From Bradyrhizobium sp. 1 (lineage in GTDB: Bacteria; Pseudomonadota; Alphaproteobacteria; Rhizobiales; Xanthobacteraceae): a stretch of DNA of 64,000 nucleotides. The translations under genes and the position numbers were made by a program. Positions 54,844-64,000 of the stretch are shown in pieces. The stretch spans positions 1-64,000 of the forward strand of contig NZ_JADPJH010000010.1 of assembly GCF_023073315.1 (NCBI RefSeq), in the 5' to 3' direction. Below the pieces are notes generated by a model that saw nothing but the letters and a program-made list of their open reading frames with translations, made no database searches and was not told the DNA's origin. Every line of letters begins with the position of its first letter. The first letter of the stretch is position 1.

Positions 54844-55326
54844 ATGCGTGTTGCTGTCATTGCGGTGGGCCGGCTGAAGCAGGGCCCCGAACGGGAGCTT
54901 GCCGACCGCTATTTCGAGCGGTTCGACGAAGCCGGCCGCAAGCTTGGATTCCGCGAGCTCTCGATCCACGAAATCTCCGAAAGCCGCGCGCGCGACACCG
55001 CGACGCGGATGGCCGAGGAAGCCGCGGCGATCTCCGCGCACATCCCGGAAAAATCGATCCTGGTGGCGCTGGACGAGCGCGGCCAGAATCTCGATTCCAC
55101 CGTATTCGCACGGCACCTCGGGCGCTGGCGCGACGAGGGGGCCGGACATACTATCTTCGTAATCGGAGGGGCGGACGGACTTTCGCCCGAATTGCGCCGT
55201 AAGGCCAAGCTCGCGATCGCGTTCGGCTCTGCGACCTGGCCGCACCAAATGGTCCGCGTCATGCTTCTGGAACAGCTTTATCGGGCCGCCACCATTCTGG
55301 CCGGCCATCCCTATCACCGCGCGTGA
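54844..55326 (+). CDS. rlmH: 23S rRNA pseudouridine-1915 N3-methyltransferase
   Basis: A 160-residue SPOUT methyltransferase. It starts MRVAVIAVGRLKQGPERELA and has the AdoMet knot region FVIGGADGLSPELRRKAKLA, ending with MVRVMLLEQLYRAATILAGH and PYHR, which match RlmH. It modifies helix 69 of 23S rRNA. It stands between rsfS and the EnvC-like gene with only short gaps. Confidence 0.95.
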   Translation: MRVAVIAVGRLKQGPERELADRYFERFDEAGRKLGFRELSIHEISESRARDTATRMAEEAAAISAHIPEKSILVALDERGQNLDSTVFARHLGRWRDEGAGHTIFVIGGADGLSPELRRKAKLAIAFGSATWPHQMVRVMLLEQLYRAATILAGHPYHRA

Positions 55327-55359
55327 TGCGCGCCACAACGAGCACCTTTGTCTAAAGCG

Positions 55360-56691
55360 ATGCGAGCGCCCGTCCTCAACCTGCTGCTGATCGCGAGCGT
55401 CTCAGGCGCAAGCCTCGCGCAAGCTCAGTCGCCGGCGCCTCAGACCGCAGCCGTCTCGCCTGACGCGATCAAGCAGCGCGAGCAGGAGCTGGAAGCCGCG
55501 CGCGCGAGCAAGAAGAGCGCGGAAGAGGCGCAGGCCAAGCTGAAGTCGGAGATCTCTTCCCTCGGCCAGGACCGCACCCAGCTCAATCAGCAATTGATCG
55601 ACACCGCCGCCAATGTGCGCACCGTCGAGACCAAGATCGACGAAGCCGAAGTGCGGCTGAAGTCGCTGAACGGCCGCGAGCAGGCGATGCGCTCTTCGCT
55701 TGATTCGCGCCGCGCCGACATCGTCGAGGTGCTGGCGGCCCTGCAGCGCGCCGGCCGGCGCACGCCGCCGGCGCTGCTGGTGCGTCCCGAAGACGCGCTG
55801 CAATCCCTGCGCACCGCGATGCTGCTCGGCGCGGTCGTGCCTGAATTGCGCGGCCGCGCGGAAAAGATCGCGGGCGAGCTCGGCGAACTCGTGGCCCTGC
55901 GCAAGACCATCGCCGGCGAACGCGACCAGCTCGCCTCCGATCGCGACAAGGTCCGCAACGACCAGACACGTCTGACCGCCCTGGTCGACGAGCGGCAGCG
56001 CCAGCAGGCCTCGCGGGAAAAAGACCTCGACGCCGAGAACTCGCGCGCCATCGCGCTGTCAAGGCAGGTCGGCGATCTCCAGGGGCTGATCGCCAAGATG
56101 GAGCAGGACCTGCAAAGCGCCGCCAAGGCTGCCGAGAAGGCGGCCGAGGCCGCGAGGCAGGCCGAGGCCAAGGCAGCTGCAAACGCGGCCGCCAACGTCA
56201 AACCCGGCCCTGGCGCTTTCAAGGACCGGTCCCGGACCACCCCGGCGATCGCCTTTGCCGCGGCCAAGGGGCTCCTGCCGCTTCCAGTTAACGGTAACAA
56301 GATCAGGGACTTTGGCGGTTCCGACGGCGTCGGCGGGGTCCAGAAGGGCATTTCGCTGGCAAGCCGGCCCGGCTCCCAGGTCACGACGCCGTGTGATGGC
56401 TGGGTGGTCTATTCGGGACCGTTCCGTAGCTATGGACAACTCTTGATCCTCAATGCCGGTGGCGGGTATCATGTCCTGATCGCCGGGATGGAGCGCATTT
56501 CGGTCAACATCGGTCAGTTTGTGCTCACGGGGGAGCCGGTGGCGACGATGGGGTCGACCTCTCAAGTCGCTTCCATTCTCGCCACGAACGCGAGTCAACC
56601 TGTGCTGTATGTCGAGTTCCGTAAGGACGGCACTCCAATCGATCCAGGCCCATGGTGGGCCGCAAATGAAGGCGAGAAGGTTCGCGGATGA
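55360..56691 (+). CDS. EnvC-like murein hydrolase activator
   Basis: A 443-residue secreted protein with a signal peptide (MRAPVLNLLLIASVSGASLA), a long coiled coil (about 35-280, rich in Lys/Glu/Gln/Ala) and a C-terminal LytM domain. In that domain the zinc ligands are missing: the expected H-x-G-x-D region reads GVQKGISLAS. That is also true of E. coli EnvC, so it should activate amidases rather than cut peptidoglycan. A TTG at 55348 is an alternative start. The stop overlaps the ctpA start (ATGATG). Confidence 0.88.
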   Translation: MRAPVLNLLLIASVSGASLAQAQSPAPQTAAVSPDAIKQREQELEAARASKKSAEEAQAKLKSEISSLGQDRTQLNQQLIDTAANVRTVETKIDEAEVRLKSLNGREQAMRSSLDSRRADIVEVLAALQRAGRRTPPALLVRPEDALQSLRTAMLLGAVVPELRGRAEKIAGELGELVALRKTIAGERDQLASDRDKVRNDQTRLTALVDERQRQQASREKDLDAENSRAIALSRQVGDLQGLIAKMEQDLQSAAKAAEKAAEAARQAEAKAAANAAANVKPGPGAFKDRSRTTPAIAFAAAKGLLPLPVNGNKIRDFGGSDGVGGVQKGISLASRPGSQVTTPCDGWVVYSGPFRSYGQLLILNAGGGYHVLIAGMERISVNIGQFVLTGEPVATMGSTSQVASILATNASQPVLYVEFRKDGTPIDPGPWWAANEGEKVRG

Positions 56692-58049
56692 TGCGCAAGA
56701 CTTCAGTTATCCTCCTCAGCGCGGCCACGGGTGCTGCGCTGACGCTGTTCGTGACCCAGCCGCGCGCGGTGTTCATGGGCTCCAGCGCGCGAGCCGCGAC
56801 CGCGGACACCTATCGCCAGCTCAATCTGTTCGGCGACGTCTTCGAGCGCGTGCGCTCCGACTATGTCGAGAAGCCCGACGACACCAAGCTGATCGAATCC
56901 GCCATCAGCGGCATGCTCACCGGCCTCGATCCGCATTCGAGCTACATGGACGCGAAGAGCTTCCGCGACATGCAGGTGCAGACCCGCGGTGAGTTCGGCG
57001 GTCTCGGCATCGAGGTCACGATGGAAGACGGCCTGATCAAGGTGGTCTCGCCGATCGACGACACGCCCGCCTCGCGCGCCGGCGTCATGGCCAACGACAT
57101 CATCACCAATCTCGACGACGAAGCGGTGCAGGGCCTGACCCTGAACCAGGCGGTCGAGAAGATGCGCGGCCCCGTCAACACCAAGATCAAGCTCAAGATC
57201 ATCCGCAAGGGCCAGGACAATCCGATCGACGTCACGCTGGTGCGCGACAACATCCGGGTACGCTCGGTGCGCGCACGCATCGAGGCCGACGACATCGCCT
57301 ATATCCGCATCACCACCTTCAACGAGCAGACCACCGAAGGCCTGAAGCGGGAGGTCGCCAACCTCTCGAATCAGATCGGCGACAAGCTGAAGGGTTACGT
57401 CATCGACCTCCGCAACAATCCGGGCGGCCTGCTCGAGGAAGCGGTCACCGTCTCGGACTCATTCCTTGAGAAGGGCGAGATCGTGTCGACCCGCGGCCGC
57501 AATGCCGAGGAAACCCAGCGCCGCACCGCGCATGCGGGCGACCTCACCAAGGGCAAGCCTGTCATCGTGCTCGTCAACGGCGGTTCGGCCTCGGCGTCGG
57601 AAATCGTCGCCGGCGCGCTGCAGGACCACAAGCGCGCGACCATCGTCGGCACGCGCTCGTTCGGCAAGGGCTCGGTGCAGACCATCATCCCGCTCGGCTC
57701 GGGCAACGGCGCGCTGCGTCTGACCACGGCGCGCTACTACACGCCGTCGGGCAAGTCGATCCAGGCCAAGGGCATCGTGCCCGACATCGAAGTGCTCCAG
57801 GACGTGCCGGATGAGCTGAAGTCGCGCACCGACACCAAGGGCGAGGCTTCGCTGCGCGGCCATCTCAAGAACGACGGCGACGAGAAGACCGGCTCGCAGT
57901 CCTACGTCCCGCCGGACGCCAAGGACGACAAGGCGCTCAAGCTCGCCGACGATTTGCTCCACGGCATCAAGAACAGCGCCTCCGCAGCGCCAACGCCCGG
58001 CAGCGACAACAAGGGTACCACGACCGACAAGCCCAAAGCGGCGAACTAA
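56688..58049 (+). CDS. ctpA: Carboxy-terminal processing peptidase (S41)
   Basis: A 453-residue periplasmic protease with a signal/anchor (VILLSAATGAALTLFVTQPR), a PDZ domain (about 90-170, FGGLGIEVTMEDGLIKVVSP) and an S41 domain with the catalytic serine in GGSASASEIVAGALQDH and the lysine in GTRSFGKGSVQT. It trims the C-termini of secreted proteins and is often linked to peptidoglycan hydrolase control, which fits its overlap with the EnvC-like gene. A strong terminator follows. Confidence 0.94.
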   Translation: MMRKTSVILLSAATGAALTLFVTQPRAVFMGSSARAATADTYRQLNLFGDVFERVRSDYVEKPDDTKLIESAISGMLTGLDPHSSYMDAKSFRDMQVQTRGEFGGLGIEVTMEDGLIKVVSPIDDTPASRAGVMANDIITNLDDEAVQGLTLNQAVEKMRGPVNTKIKLKIIRKGQDNPIDVTLVRDNIRVRSVRARIEADDIAYIRITTFNEQTTEGLKREVANLSNQIGDKLKGYVIDLRNNPGGLLEEAVTVSDSFLEKGEIVSTRGRNAEETQRRTAHAGDLTKGKPVIVLVNGGSASASEIVAGALQDHKRATIVGTRSFGKGSVQTIIPLGSGNGALRLTTARYYTPSGKSIQAKGIVPDIEVLQDVPDELKSRTDTKGEASLRGHLKNDGDEKTGSQSYVPPDAKDDKALKLADDLLHGIKNSASAAPTPGSDNKGTTTDKPKAAN

Positions 58050-58076
58050 GTCGGCGCGACCCACGCGATCTCCGGA

Positions 58077-58105
58077 AAAGGGCGGCTCCTCGAGCCGCCC
58101 TTTTT
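58077..58105 (+). terminator. Rho-independent terminator after ctpA
   Basis: GGGCGGCTC (58080-58088), a CTC loop and GAGCCGCCC (58092-58100) form a perfect 9-bp stem followed by TTTTT, about 30 bases after the ctpA stop. Confidence 0.88.
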
Positions 58106-58196
58106 GCTTGGAACCCTGACGCCCCCCGGCCTCTCCCGGCCTGCCGCCGCTTGACCCCGGCGTGGTATCGTCGGCCGCAGTGATTCGGGATCGCGC

Positions 58197-59417
58197 ATGA
58201 CTGAAACGGCCGATGATCTGAGCACCCCGCTCGGACAGGACAAGCCGCGCCGCAAACGCCGGCTGCGGCTGCCGTTCACGGCCATGCAGCTGCTCGCGAC
58301 CCTGCTCGGCCTGTTCCTGGTCGCCTTTGCCGGCTTTGCCATCTTCAACAAGGATCCGCTCGGCGGCGAGCCGATGACGCGGCTCGCGATCAGCGAGCCC
58401 AAAGCGACGGACGAGAAACCGGCTGCCTCCGGCCACGGCCAGGAGATCAAGCCGGAGAGCAAGCACGAGAGCAAGGAAGCGCCGAAGCAGGCGGGCGACC
58501 AGAAGACCGTCACCATGATCGACGGTTCCACCGGCACGCGCCACGACGTGGTGATCGGTGGCGATGCCGCCGACAAGGGCGAGGCGGCGGCCGCTTCCGC
58601 TCCGCCGCCGGTCATGGCCGGGATCGACCAAAAACTGCTGGAGAAATCGCGCTACGGCATGATCCCGGTGGTCGCCGGGGACATGAAGCCGTTCAACGTC
58701 TATGCGGCGGAGGGCGACCGCGCGAAGGCCGCCAGGATGCCGGTGGTCGCGATCGTGATCGGCGGCCTCGGCGTCGGCGCCGCCAAGACCACCGACGCCA
58801 TCATGAAGCTGCCGCCGGCGGTGACGCTGGCGTTCACGCCTTATGGCTCCGATCCGGGAAAACTCGCCGAGCGGGCCCGCGCCCAGCGCCACGAGATCTT
58901 CCTCCAGATCCCGATGGAGCCCTACGACTTCCCGGACAACGATCCGGGGCCGCAGACGCTGCTGACCTCGCTCACCGCCGACCAGAACATGGACCGCCTG
59001 TACTGGCATCTGAGCCGGATGCAGGGCTATGCCGGCCTCACCAATTTCATGGGCGCCCGTTTCATCGCGACGGACGCGGCGATGCAGCCGATCATCCGCG
59101 AAGCGGCCAGGCGCGGCCTCGGCTTCTTCGACGACGGTTCCTCGCCCCGCAGCATCGCGTCCCAGGCCGCGGCCAGCGCGGCGATGCCGTTCGGCAAGGG
59201 TGACATCGCGATCGACGCGGTTCCGACCCCGACCGAGATCGACCGCGCCCTGAACAAGCTCGAAGCGACGGCCCGCGAGCGCGGCGCGGCCGTGGGCACC
59301 GCCTCCGCCCTCCCCGTCTCGATCGAGCGCATCGGCGCCTGGACCAAGACATTGAGCGACCGAGGTATCCTTTTGGTGCCATTGACAACCGCGATGCTGA
59401 AATCAAAATCCAGCTAA
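58197..59417 (+). CDS. Divergent polysaccharide deacetylase family protein (YibQ type)
   Basis: A 406-residue envelope protein. A basic cytoplasmic N-terminus ([10 protein letters not shown]) is followed by one membrane helix ([20 protein letters not shown]), a Lys/Glu/Ala-rich linker (about 65-155) and a deacetylase-like domain ([57 protein letters not shown]). The usual metal triad of active deacetylases is not evident, as in the YibQ group. It follows the terminator of ctpA, so it starts a new transcript, probably shared with rppH. Confidence 0.88.
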   Translation: MTETADDLSTPLGQDKPRRKRRLRLPFTAMQLLATLLGLFLVAFAGFAIFNKDPLGGEPMTRLAISEPKATDEKPAASGHGQEIKPESKHESKEAPKQAGDQKTVTMIDGSTGTRHDVVIGGDAADKGEAAAASAPPPVMAGIDQKLLEKSRYGMIPVVAGDMKPFNVYAAEGDRAKAARMPVVAIVIGGLGVGAAKTTDAIMKLPPAVTLAFTPYGSDPGKLAERARAQRHEIFLQIPMEPYDFPDNDPGPQTLLTSLTADQNMDRLYWHLSRMQGYAGLTNFMGARFIATDAAMQPIIREAARRGLGFFDDGSSPRSIASQAAASAAMPFGKGDIAIDAVPTPTEIDRALNKLEATARERGAAVGTASALPVSIERIGAWTKTLSDRGILLVPLTTAMLKSKSS

Positions 59418-59490
59418 ATCAACGGATTGGTTCGGCACGGGTCCGGCGGGGCCGACGTGCCTGCCAGCAGCACGCAAGAGGTCTGGCGGA

Positions 59491-59994
59491 ATGGCGCGTT
59501 ACGAGGATCTGCCCTACCGGACCTGCGTCGGCGTGATGCTGATCAACACCAAGGGGCTGGTGTTCATCGGCCGCCGCGCCGGCGGCATCGAGCATGTCGA
59601 CGACGGCCATGTCTGGCAGATGCCGCAAGGCGGCGTCGATCCCGGCGAGGACAATTGGGCCGCCGCCAAGCGCGAGCTCTACGAGGAAACCAGCGTGCGC
59701 TCGGTCGAGCGGCTCGGCGAGGTCCCGGACTGGCTGATCTACGACATCCCCCGCACGATTGCTGGACGCGCCTGGAAGGGCCGCTATCGCGGCCAGCGCC
59801 AGAAATGGTTCGCGGTCCGCTTCACCGGCAAGGACAGCGAGATCAATGTCGAGAACCCCGGCGGCGGCCACAAGGCCGAATTCGTCAGCTGGCGCTGGGA
59901 GCCGATGAAGAACCTGACCGAGCTGATCATCCCCTTCAAGCGCCCGGTCTATGAGCGCGTGGTGAAGGAATTTTCGTCGCTCGTGGACGACTAA
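59491..59994 (+). CDS. rppH: RNA pyrophosphohydrolase RppH (Nudix)
   Basis: A 167-residue Nudix hydrolase that removes pyrophosphate from mRNA 5' ends and so triggers decay. It has [20 protein letters not shown], the Nudix box starting [17 protein letters not shown] and continuing YEETS, and the RppH-type [14 protein letters not shown] block. It follows the deacetylase-like gene after about 75 bases. A close relative lies immediately downstream. Confidence 0.93.
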   Translation: MARYEDLPYRTCVGVMLINTKGLVFIGRRAGGIEHVDDGHVWQMPQGGVDPGEDNWAAAKRELYEETSVRSVERLGEVPDWLIYDIPRTIAGRAWKGRYRGQRQKWFAVRFTGKDSEINVENPGGGHKAEFVSWRWEPMKNLTELIIPFKRPVYERVVKEFSSLVDD

Positions 59995-60058
59995 ATCAAA
60001 TTGTCATCCCGGGTTCGGTGCTAAGGCATCGCCTGGACTGACGACGAGAGATCCGCGC

Positions 60059-60559
60059 GTGACAAATGAAAAGCCCTACCGTCCCAATGTCGGGATCGCC
60101 TTGTTCAATGCCGAAGGCCGTGTGCTGATCGGCCACCGCTTCAAGGGTGACGGGCCCGAGATCATCCTGCCCGGCCTCGACTGGCAGATGCCGCAGGGCG
60201 GCGTCGACGAGGGCGAGGATCTGCGCGACGCGGCGATGCGCGAGCTCTGGGAAGAGACCAGCGTCAAGAGCGCGAGCTATCTTGGCGAGACGGACTGGCT
60301 CACCTACGAGTTCCCGCCTTACGACGGACCGCAGACGCATCGGCTGGCGAAATTCCGCGGCCAACGGCAAAAATGGTTCGCGCTGCGCTTCACCGGCAAG
60401 GATGACGAGATCGATCCGCTGACGCCGCGCAACGACCAGCCCGCGGAGTTCGATGCCTGGCGCTGGGAGCGGCTCGACCGCGTTCCCGATGTGGTCGTGC
60501 CGTTCCGCCGCGAGGTGTATCAGGCCGTGGCGAAGCAGTTTGCGCCCTTCGCAGCCTGA
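60059..60559 (+). CDS. Second RppH-type Nudix hydrolase
   Basis: A 166-residue paralogue of the preceding gene with the same layout: YRPNVGIALFNAEGRVLIGH, the Nudix box GGVDEGEDLRDAAMRELWEE, and [20 protein letters not shown]. It starts at a GTG (60059). Whether it shares RppH's substrate or prefers a dinucleoside polyphosphate such as Ap4A cannot be told from sequence. The two genes are 64 bases apart and probably arose by duplication. Confidence 0.88.
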   Translation: MTNEKPYRPNVGIALFNAEGRVLIGHRFKGDGPEIILPGLDWQMPQGGVDEGEDLRDAAMRELWEETSVKSASYLGETDWLTYEFPPYDGPQTHRLAKFRGQRQKWFALRFTGKDDEIDPLTPRNDQPAEFDAWRWERLDRVPDVVVPFRREVYQAVAKQFAPFAA

Positions 60560-60564
60560 AACCG

Positions 60565-60589
60565 CGAAAACAACCCCATGCACAGTAGC
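60565..60589. repeat. 25-base dispersed repeat, copy 2
   Basis: Identical to 33719-33743. It begins six bases after the stop of the second Nudix gene. The next bases, CGATGGGGTTG, can pair with the CAACCCCAT inside the repeat, making a hairpin that may end transcription. Confidence 0.7.
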
Positions 60590-60656
60590 GATGGGGTTGA
60601 AATCGTTAGAGGATTTTCGTCGGAGATTTGCGTGTGAGGCGGCCGCAACTCTCTCC

Positions 60657-60808
60657 GTTCCCTCCCCCCTTGCGGGGGAGGGTCAGGGAGAGGGGTGCCA
60701 CACGAGGATTCTTTCGGACATGCACCGGCCTCGGTGCATGATCAACAACGGGCAGCTCTTCCTGGGCTACCCCTCTCCCTAGCCCTCCCCCGCAAGGGGG
60801 GAGGGAAC
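60657..60808. repeat. Long inverted repeat with 40-base arms
   Basis: The left arm 60657-60696 (GTTCCCTCCCCCCTTGCGGG onward) matches the reverse complement of 60769-60808 at 38 of 40 positions. The centre holds a perfect hairpin, CATGCACCG-GCCT-CGGTGCATG (60719-60740). It sits in the 285-base gap between converging genes. Confidence 0.7.
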
Positions 60809-60844
60809 CGACCTCCGTCGGCGCGCTAGTGGAGTCTCATTGCA

Positions 60845-62491
60845 TCAGTTCGTCGGCCCCACCGTAAACGGACCGATCGCGATCACGTGGCAATCGCTGT
60901 CGTGCTTGACGCAATCGGCGAGCGCTGTGTTGACCGCGGTCTGCTCATCCGCGGCTTTCAAGCCGAGACCGGGGCGGCCTGCGGTACCGACCGCGACGGC
61001 GTTCCAGCCCATGGCATCGCCGAGCTTGCGCACGACCTCGTCGCGGGCGTCGGCCACGATGGAGGCGTTGCTGGCGGCATGGAAGAAGCCGGTGATCCTG
61101 AGCAAGGTCGGGATCGGCACGACAAAATTATCGTCGACCGCGACGATCATGCAGGCGACGCCGGCGATCGCGCCGCAGGATTCCAGCGAACGCCGCGCCG
61201 CATCGTCGGTTGATGGTGCGCCCAACGTCATGAAGTATTGACCGCCCGGGCCGAGCGCGACCGACCGCGATTTTGCCGCCGGCAGAAACATGTTCTCGAG
61301 CCGGATCTTGGCGGGATCGCGCACCATCGGAAAATCCTTCGACACGAAGGCCCGCTCGGTCATGGCATCGTGCCGGAAAAAAGGAGACGACGGCATCGGC
61401 GGCTTGCCGTGCGTGTAGACGACATTATTGCCGACCGCATAGAGCTCGCAGCGCCGCGGCGACTGCGCGGCATCGGCGCGCTTCTGGCACTGATCGAGCG
61501 CGCCGTTGCGCGCGGCCTCCTCGTTCGGCTGGTTCAATGCCGAGCCGGTGAAGCCGGCGATATTGAGCGCGAAGGCCTTGTAGTCGCCCGAGGCGGAATA
61601 ATCGCCCGCCAGATAGCTGCGGACGCGCTCGTTGATGAACGGCACGCTGTCGGCAGCAAGCTTGCCTGTGAGCTGCGAAGCGGATGGTGACGACGCGGCC
61701 ATCGGCGCCTTGGCGAGCTGGGTCGGCGCGAGGCTCGGAGCTGGACTCGGCGCCGCAGCCACCGCCGTCGGCGTCGCGCTCGGTGCGGCACTTGGTGTCG
61801 CGGCCGGCGTCACTGCGGCGGTGACCGTCTGCTTGAGCTTGGTGTTGTAGAGGAAGCCGGTGACGACGATGGCAACGACCGAGACGATTGCAACCACCAG
61901 CGGCCACATCCACACCGGTGCCGCGGCCATCTTGGAAGCCACCTTCTTCACCTTCGGCGTGGAGTAGGTGCCGTCCTCGCGCCGCATCGCCACCATGTAG
62001 GCGTGCACGGGCGTCGGGATGTTCTTGACTTCCTGCGCGCCGATATCGGCGAACTGCACCGACAGCTTGTTGGCGACCTGCTCGTGCACGGCGCGCGAGA
62101 CGCAGATGCCACCGACCTCCGCGAGCCCCTCCAGCCGCGCGGCGATGTTGACGCCGTCACCCAGCAGATCGCCGTTGCGCTCGACGACATCGCCGATGGT
62201 GATGCCGATCCGGAACGACATCTGCCGGCTCGGCGGATAGGCCATGTTGCGGGTTCGCAAGCTCTCCTGGATGTCGATCGCGCAGCGCACCGCATCGACC
62301 GCGCTCGGAAATTCGGCGAGCACAGCATCGCCGGCCGTGTTGAAGATGCGTCCGCCGGCCTTCGCGATGAAATCGTCGATGACTTCACGGTAGGACGCCA
62401 GACGCCGCAGCGTCTCCTCCTCGTCTTCCGCAACGAGCCTTGAATAGCCGGCAATATCGGCCGCGAAAATCGCTGCGATCTTGCGCTTCAT
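60845..62491 (-). CDS. Class III adenylate/guanylate cyclase-domain membrane protein
   Basis: A 548-residue protein. Residues 1-170 are a class III cyclase catalytic domain with the metal aspartates (IFAADIAGYSRLV and NTAGDAVLAEFPS) and the transition-state Asn/Arg in VNIAARLEGLAEVG, so it is probably active. One membrane helix follows (MWPLVVAIVSVVAIVVTGFL, about 195-215), then an Ala/Pro/Thr-rich linker, then a periplasmic region of three Ala/Cys-rich repeats like DUF4189 (EEAARNGALDQCQKR; DDAARRSLESCGAIAGVACM; EQTAVNTALADCVKHDSDCH). The layout suggests an envelope sensor controlling cyclic nucleotide output (inference). Confidence 0.87.
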   Translation of the reverse strand: MKRKIAAIFAADIAGYSRLVAEDEEETLRRLASYREVIDDFIAKAGGRIFNTAGDAVLAEFPSAVDAVRCAIDIQESLRTRNMAYPPSRQMSFRIGITIGDVVERNGDLLGDGVNIAARLEGLAEVGGICVSRAVHEQVANKLSVQFADIGAQEVKNIPTPVHAYMVAMRREDGTYSTPKVKKVASKMAAAPVWMWPLVVAIVSVVAIVVTGFLYNTKLKQTVTAAVTPAATPSAAPSATPTAVAAAPSPAPSLAPTQLAKAPMAASSPSASQLTGKLAADSVPFINERVRSYLAGDYSASGDYKAFALNIAGFTGSALNQPNEEAARNGALDQCQKRADAAQSPRRCELYAVGNNVVYTHGKPPMPSSPFFRHDAMTERAFVSKDFPMVRDPAKIRLENMFLPAAKSRSVALGPGGQYFMTLGAPSTDDAARRSLESCGAIAGVACMIVAVDDNFVVPIPTLLRITGFFHAASNASIVADARDEVVRKLGDAMGWNAVAVGTAGRPGLGLKAADEQTAVNTALADCVKHDSDCHVIAIGPFTVGPTN

Positions 62492-62641
62492 CTGCTACCC
62501 GCCCTGGAACTTCATCCGCGGCGGCAGAATGCCGCTATCTCCGGCGCGGTGCAACAAAGTTTCAGCGCCCGCCACTTTCGTGACGAGCGCTGAACTTGTT
62601 CAGGAATTTCGAGATCGAGCCCCGGAGCAGTGCGCCGGGGC

Positions 62642-64000
<1,359 letters not shown>

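Overview
The window looks like chromosomal DNA of a Bradyrhizobium-type alphaproteobacterium (Nitrobacteraceae). I base this on high-GC codon use, the housekeeping order rplU-rpmA / obgE / proB / proA-nadD-rsfS-rlmH-envC-ctpA / rppH / atpC-atpD(partial), abundant LysR regulators and ABC/TctC solute-binding proteins, and short dispersed inverted repeats of a kind I associate with that group. The genus is an inference from gene content; no database was searched.

Layout. About 0.5-8.3 kb is a signalling stretch: a single-domain response regulator, two tandem Crp/Fnr-type regulators, an Hpt protein, a LuxR regulator fused to a degenerate histidine-kinase dimerization segment, two proteins of unknown function, and a degenerate receiver-EAL protein. 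8.3-13.6 kb holds an EamA exporter divergent from a MocR-type regulator, a two-gene membrane operon (GDYXXLXY and DUF2157 proteins) and a LysR gene. 13.7-18.3 kb is a tightly overlapping operon combining rutB, rutC and rutD homologues with a complete nitrate/taurine-type ABC importer but no rutA or rutF. 18.5-22.8 kb is an efflux cluster of two HlyD adaptors flanking one protein that contains two ABC-2 permease halves, with no ATPase gene. 22.8-26.5 kb carries a TctC binding protein and an FAD aromatic-type monooxygenase divergent from a LysR gene. 26.5-33.6 kb is one operon, leuC-leuD-leuB paralogues followed by binding protein, ATPase and permease, preceded by a LysR gene.

34.2-39.9 kb is a more AT-rich insert with a type I restriction-modification system: hsdR, a fused methylase-specificity gene and a third small gene with an HEPN RNase-type motif. 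It abuts the 3' end of a tRNA-Ser(CGA) gene. From 40.5 kb on the DNA returns to core genes: an epoxide-hydrolase-like enzyme, a ROK-type kinase whose motifs are in circularly permuted order, ribosomal proteins L21 and L27, GNAT, EamA, MaoC, Obg, a sulfatase-family enzyme, TctC, proline biosynthesis (proB, proA), NAD synthesis (nadD), ribosome-associated factors (rsfS, rlmH), cell-envelope proteins (EnvC-like, CtpA, divergent polysaccharide deacetylase), two tandem RppH-type Nudix enzymes, a class III cyclase-domain membrane protein, and the end of the ATP synthase operon.

The most promising unusual items are the circularly permuted ROK kinase, the type I RM operon with an HEPN gene, the rutBCD-ABC importer operon lacking rutA, the leuCDB-ABC importer operon, and the ATPase-less double ABC-2 / double HlyD cluster. 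No CRISPR array, rRNA operon, transposase or integrase was seen.
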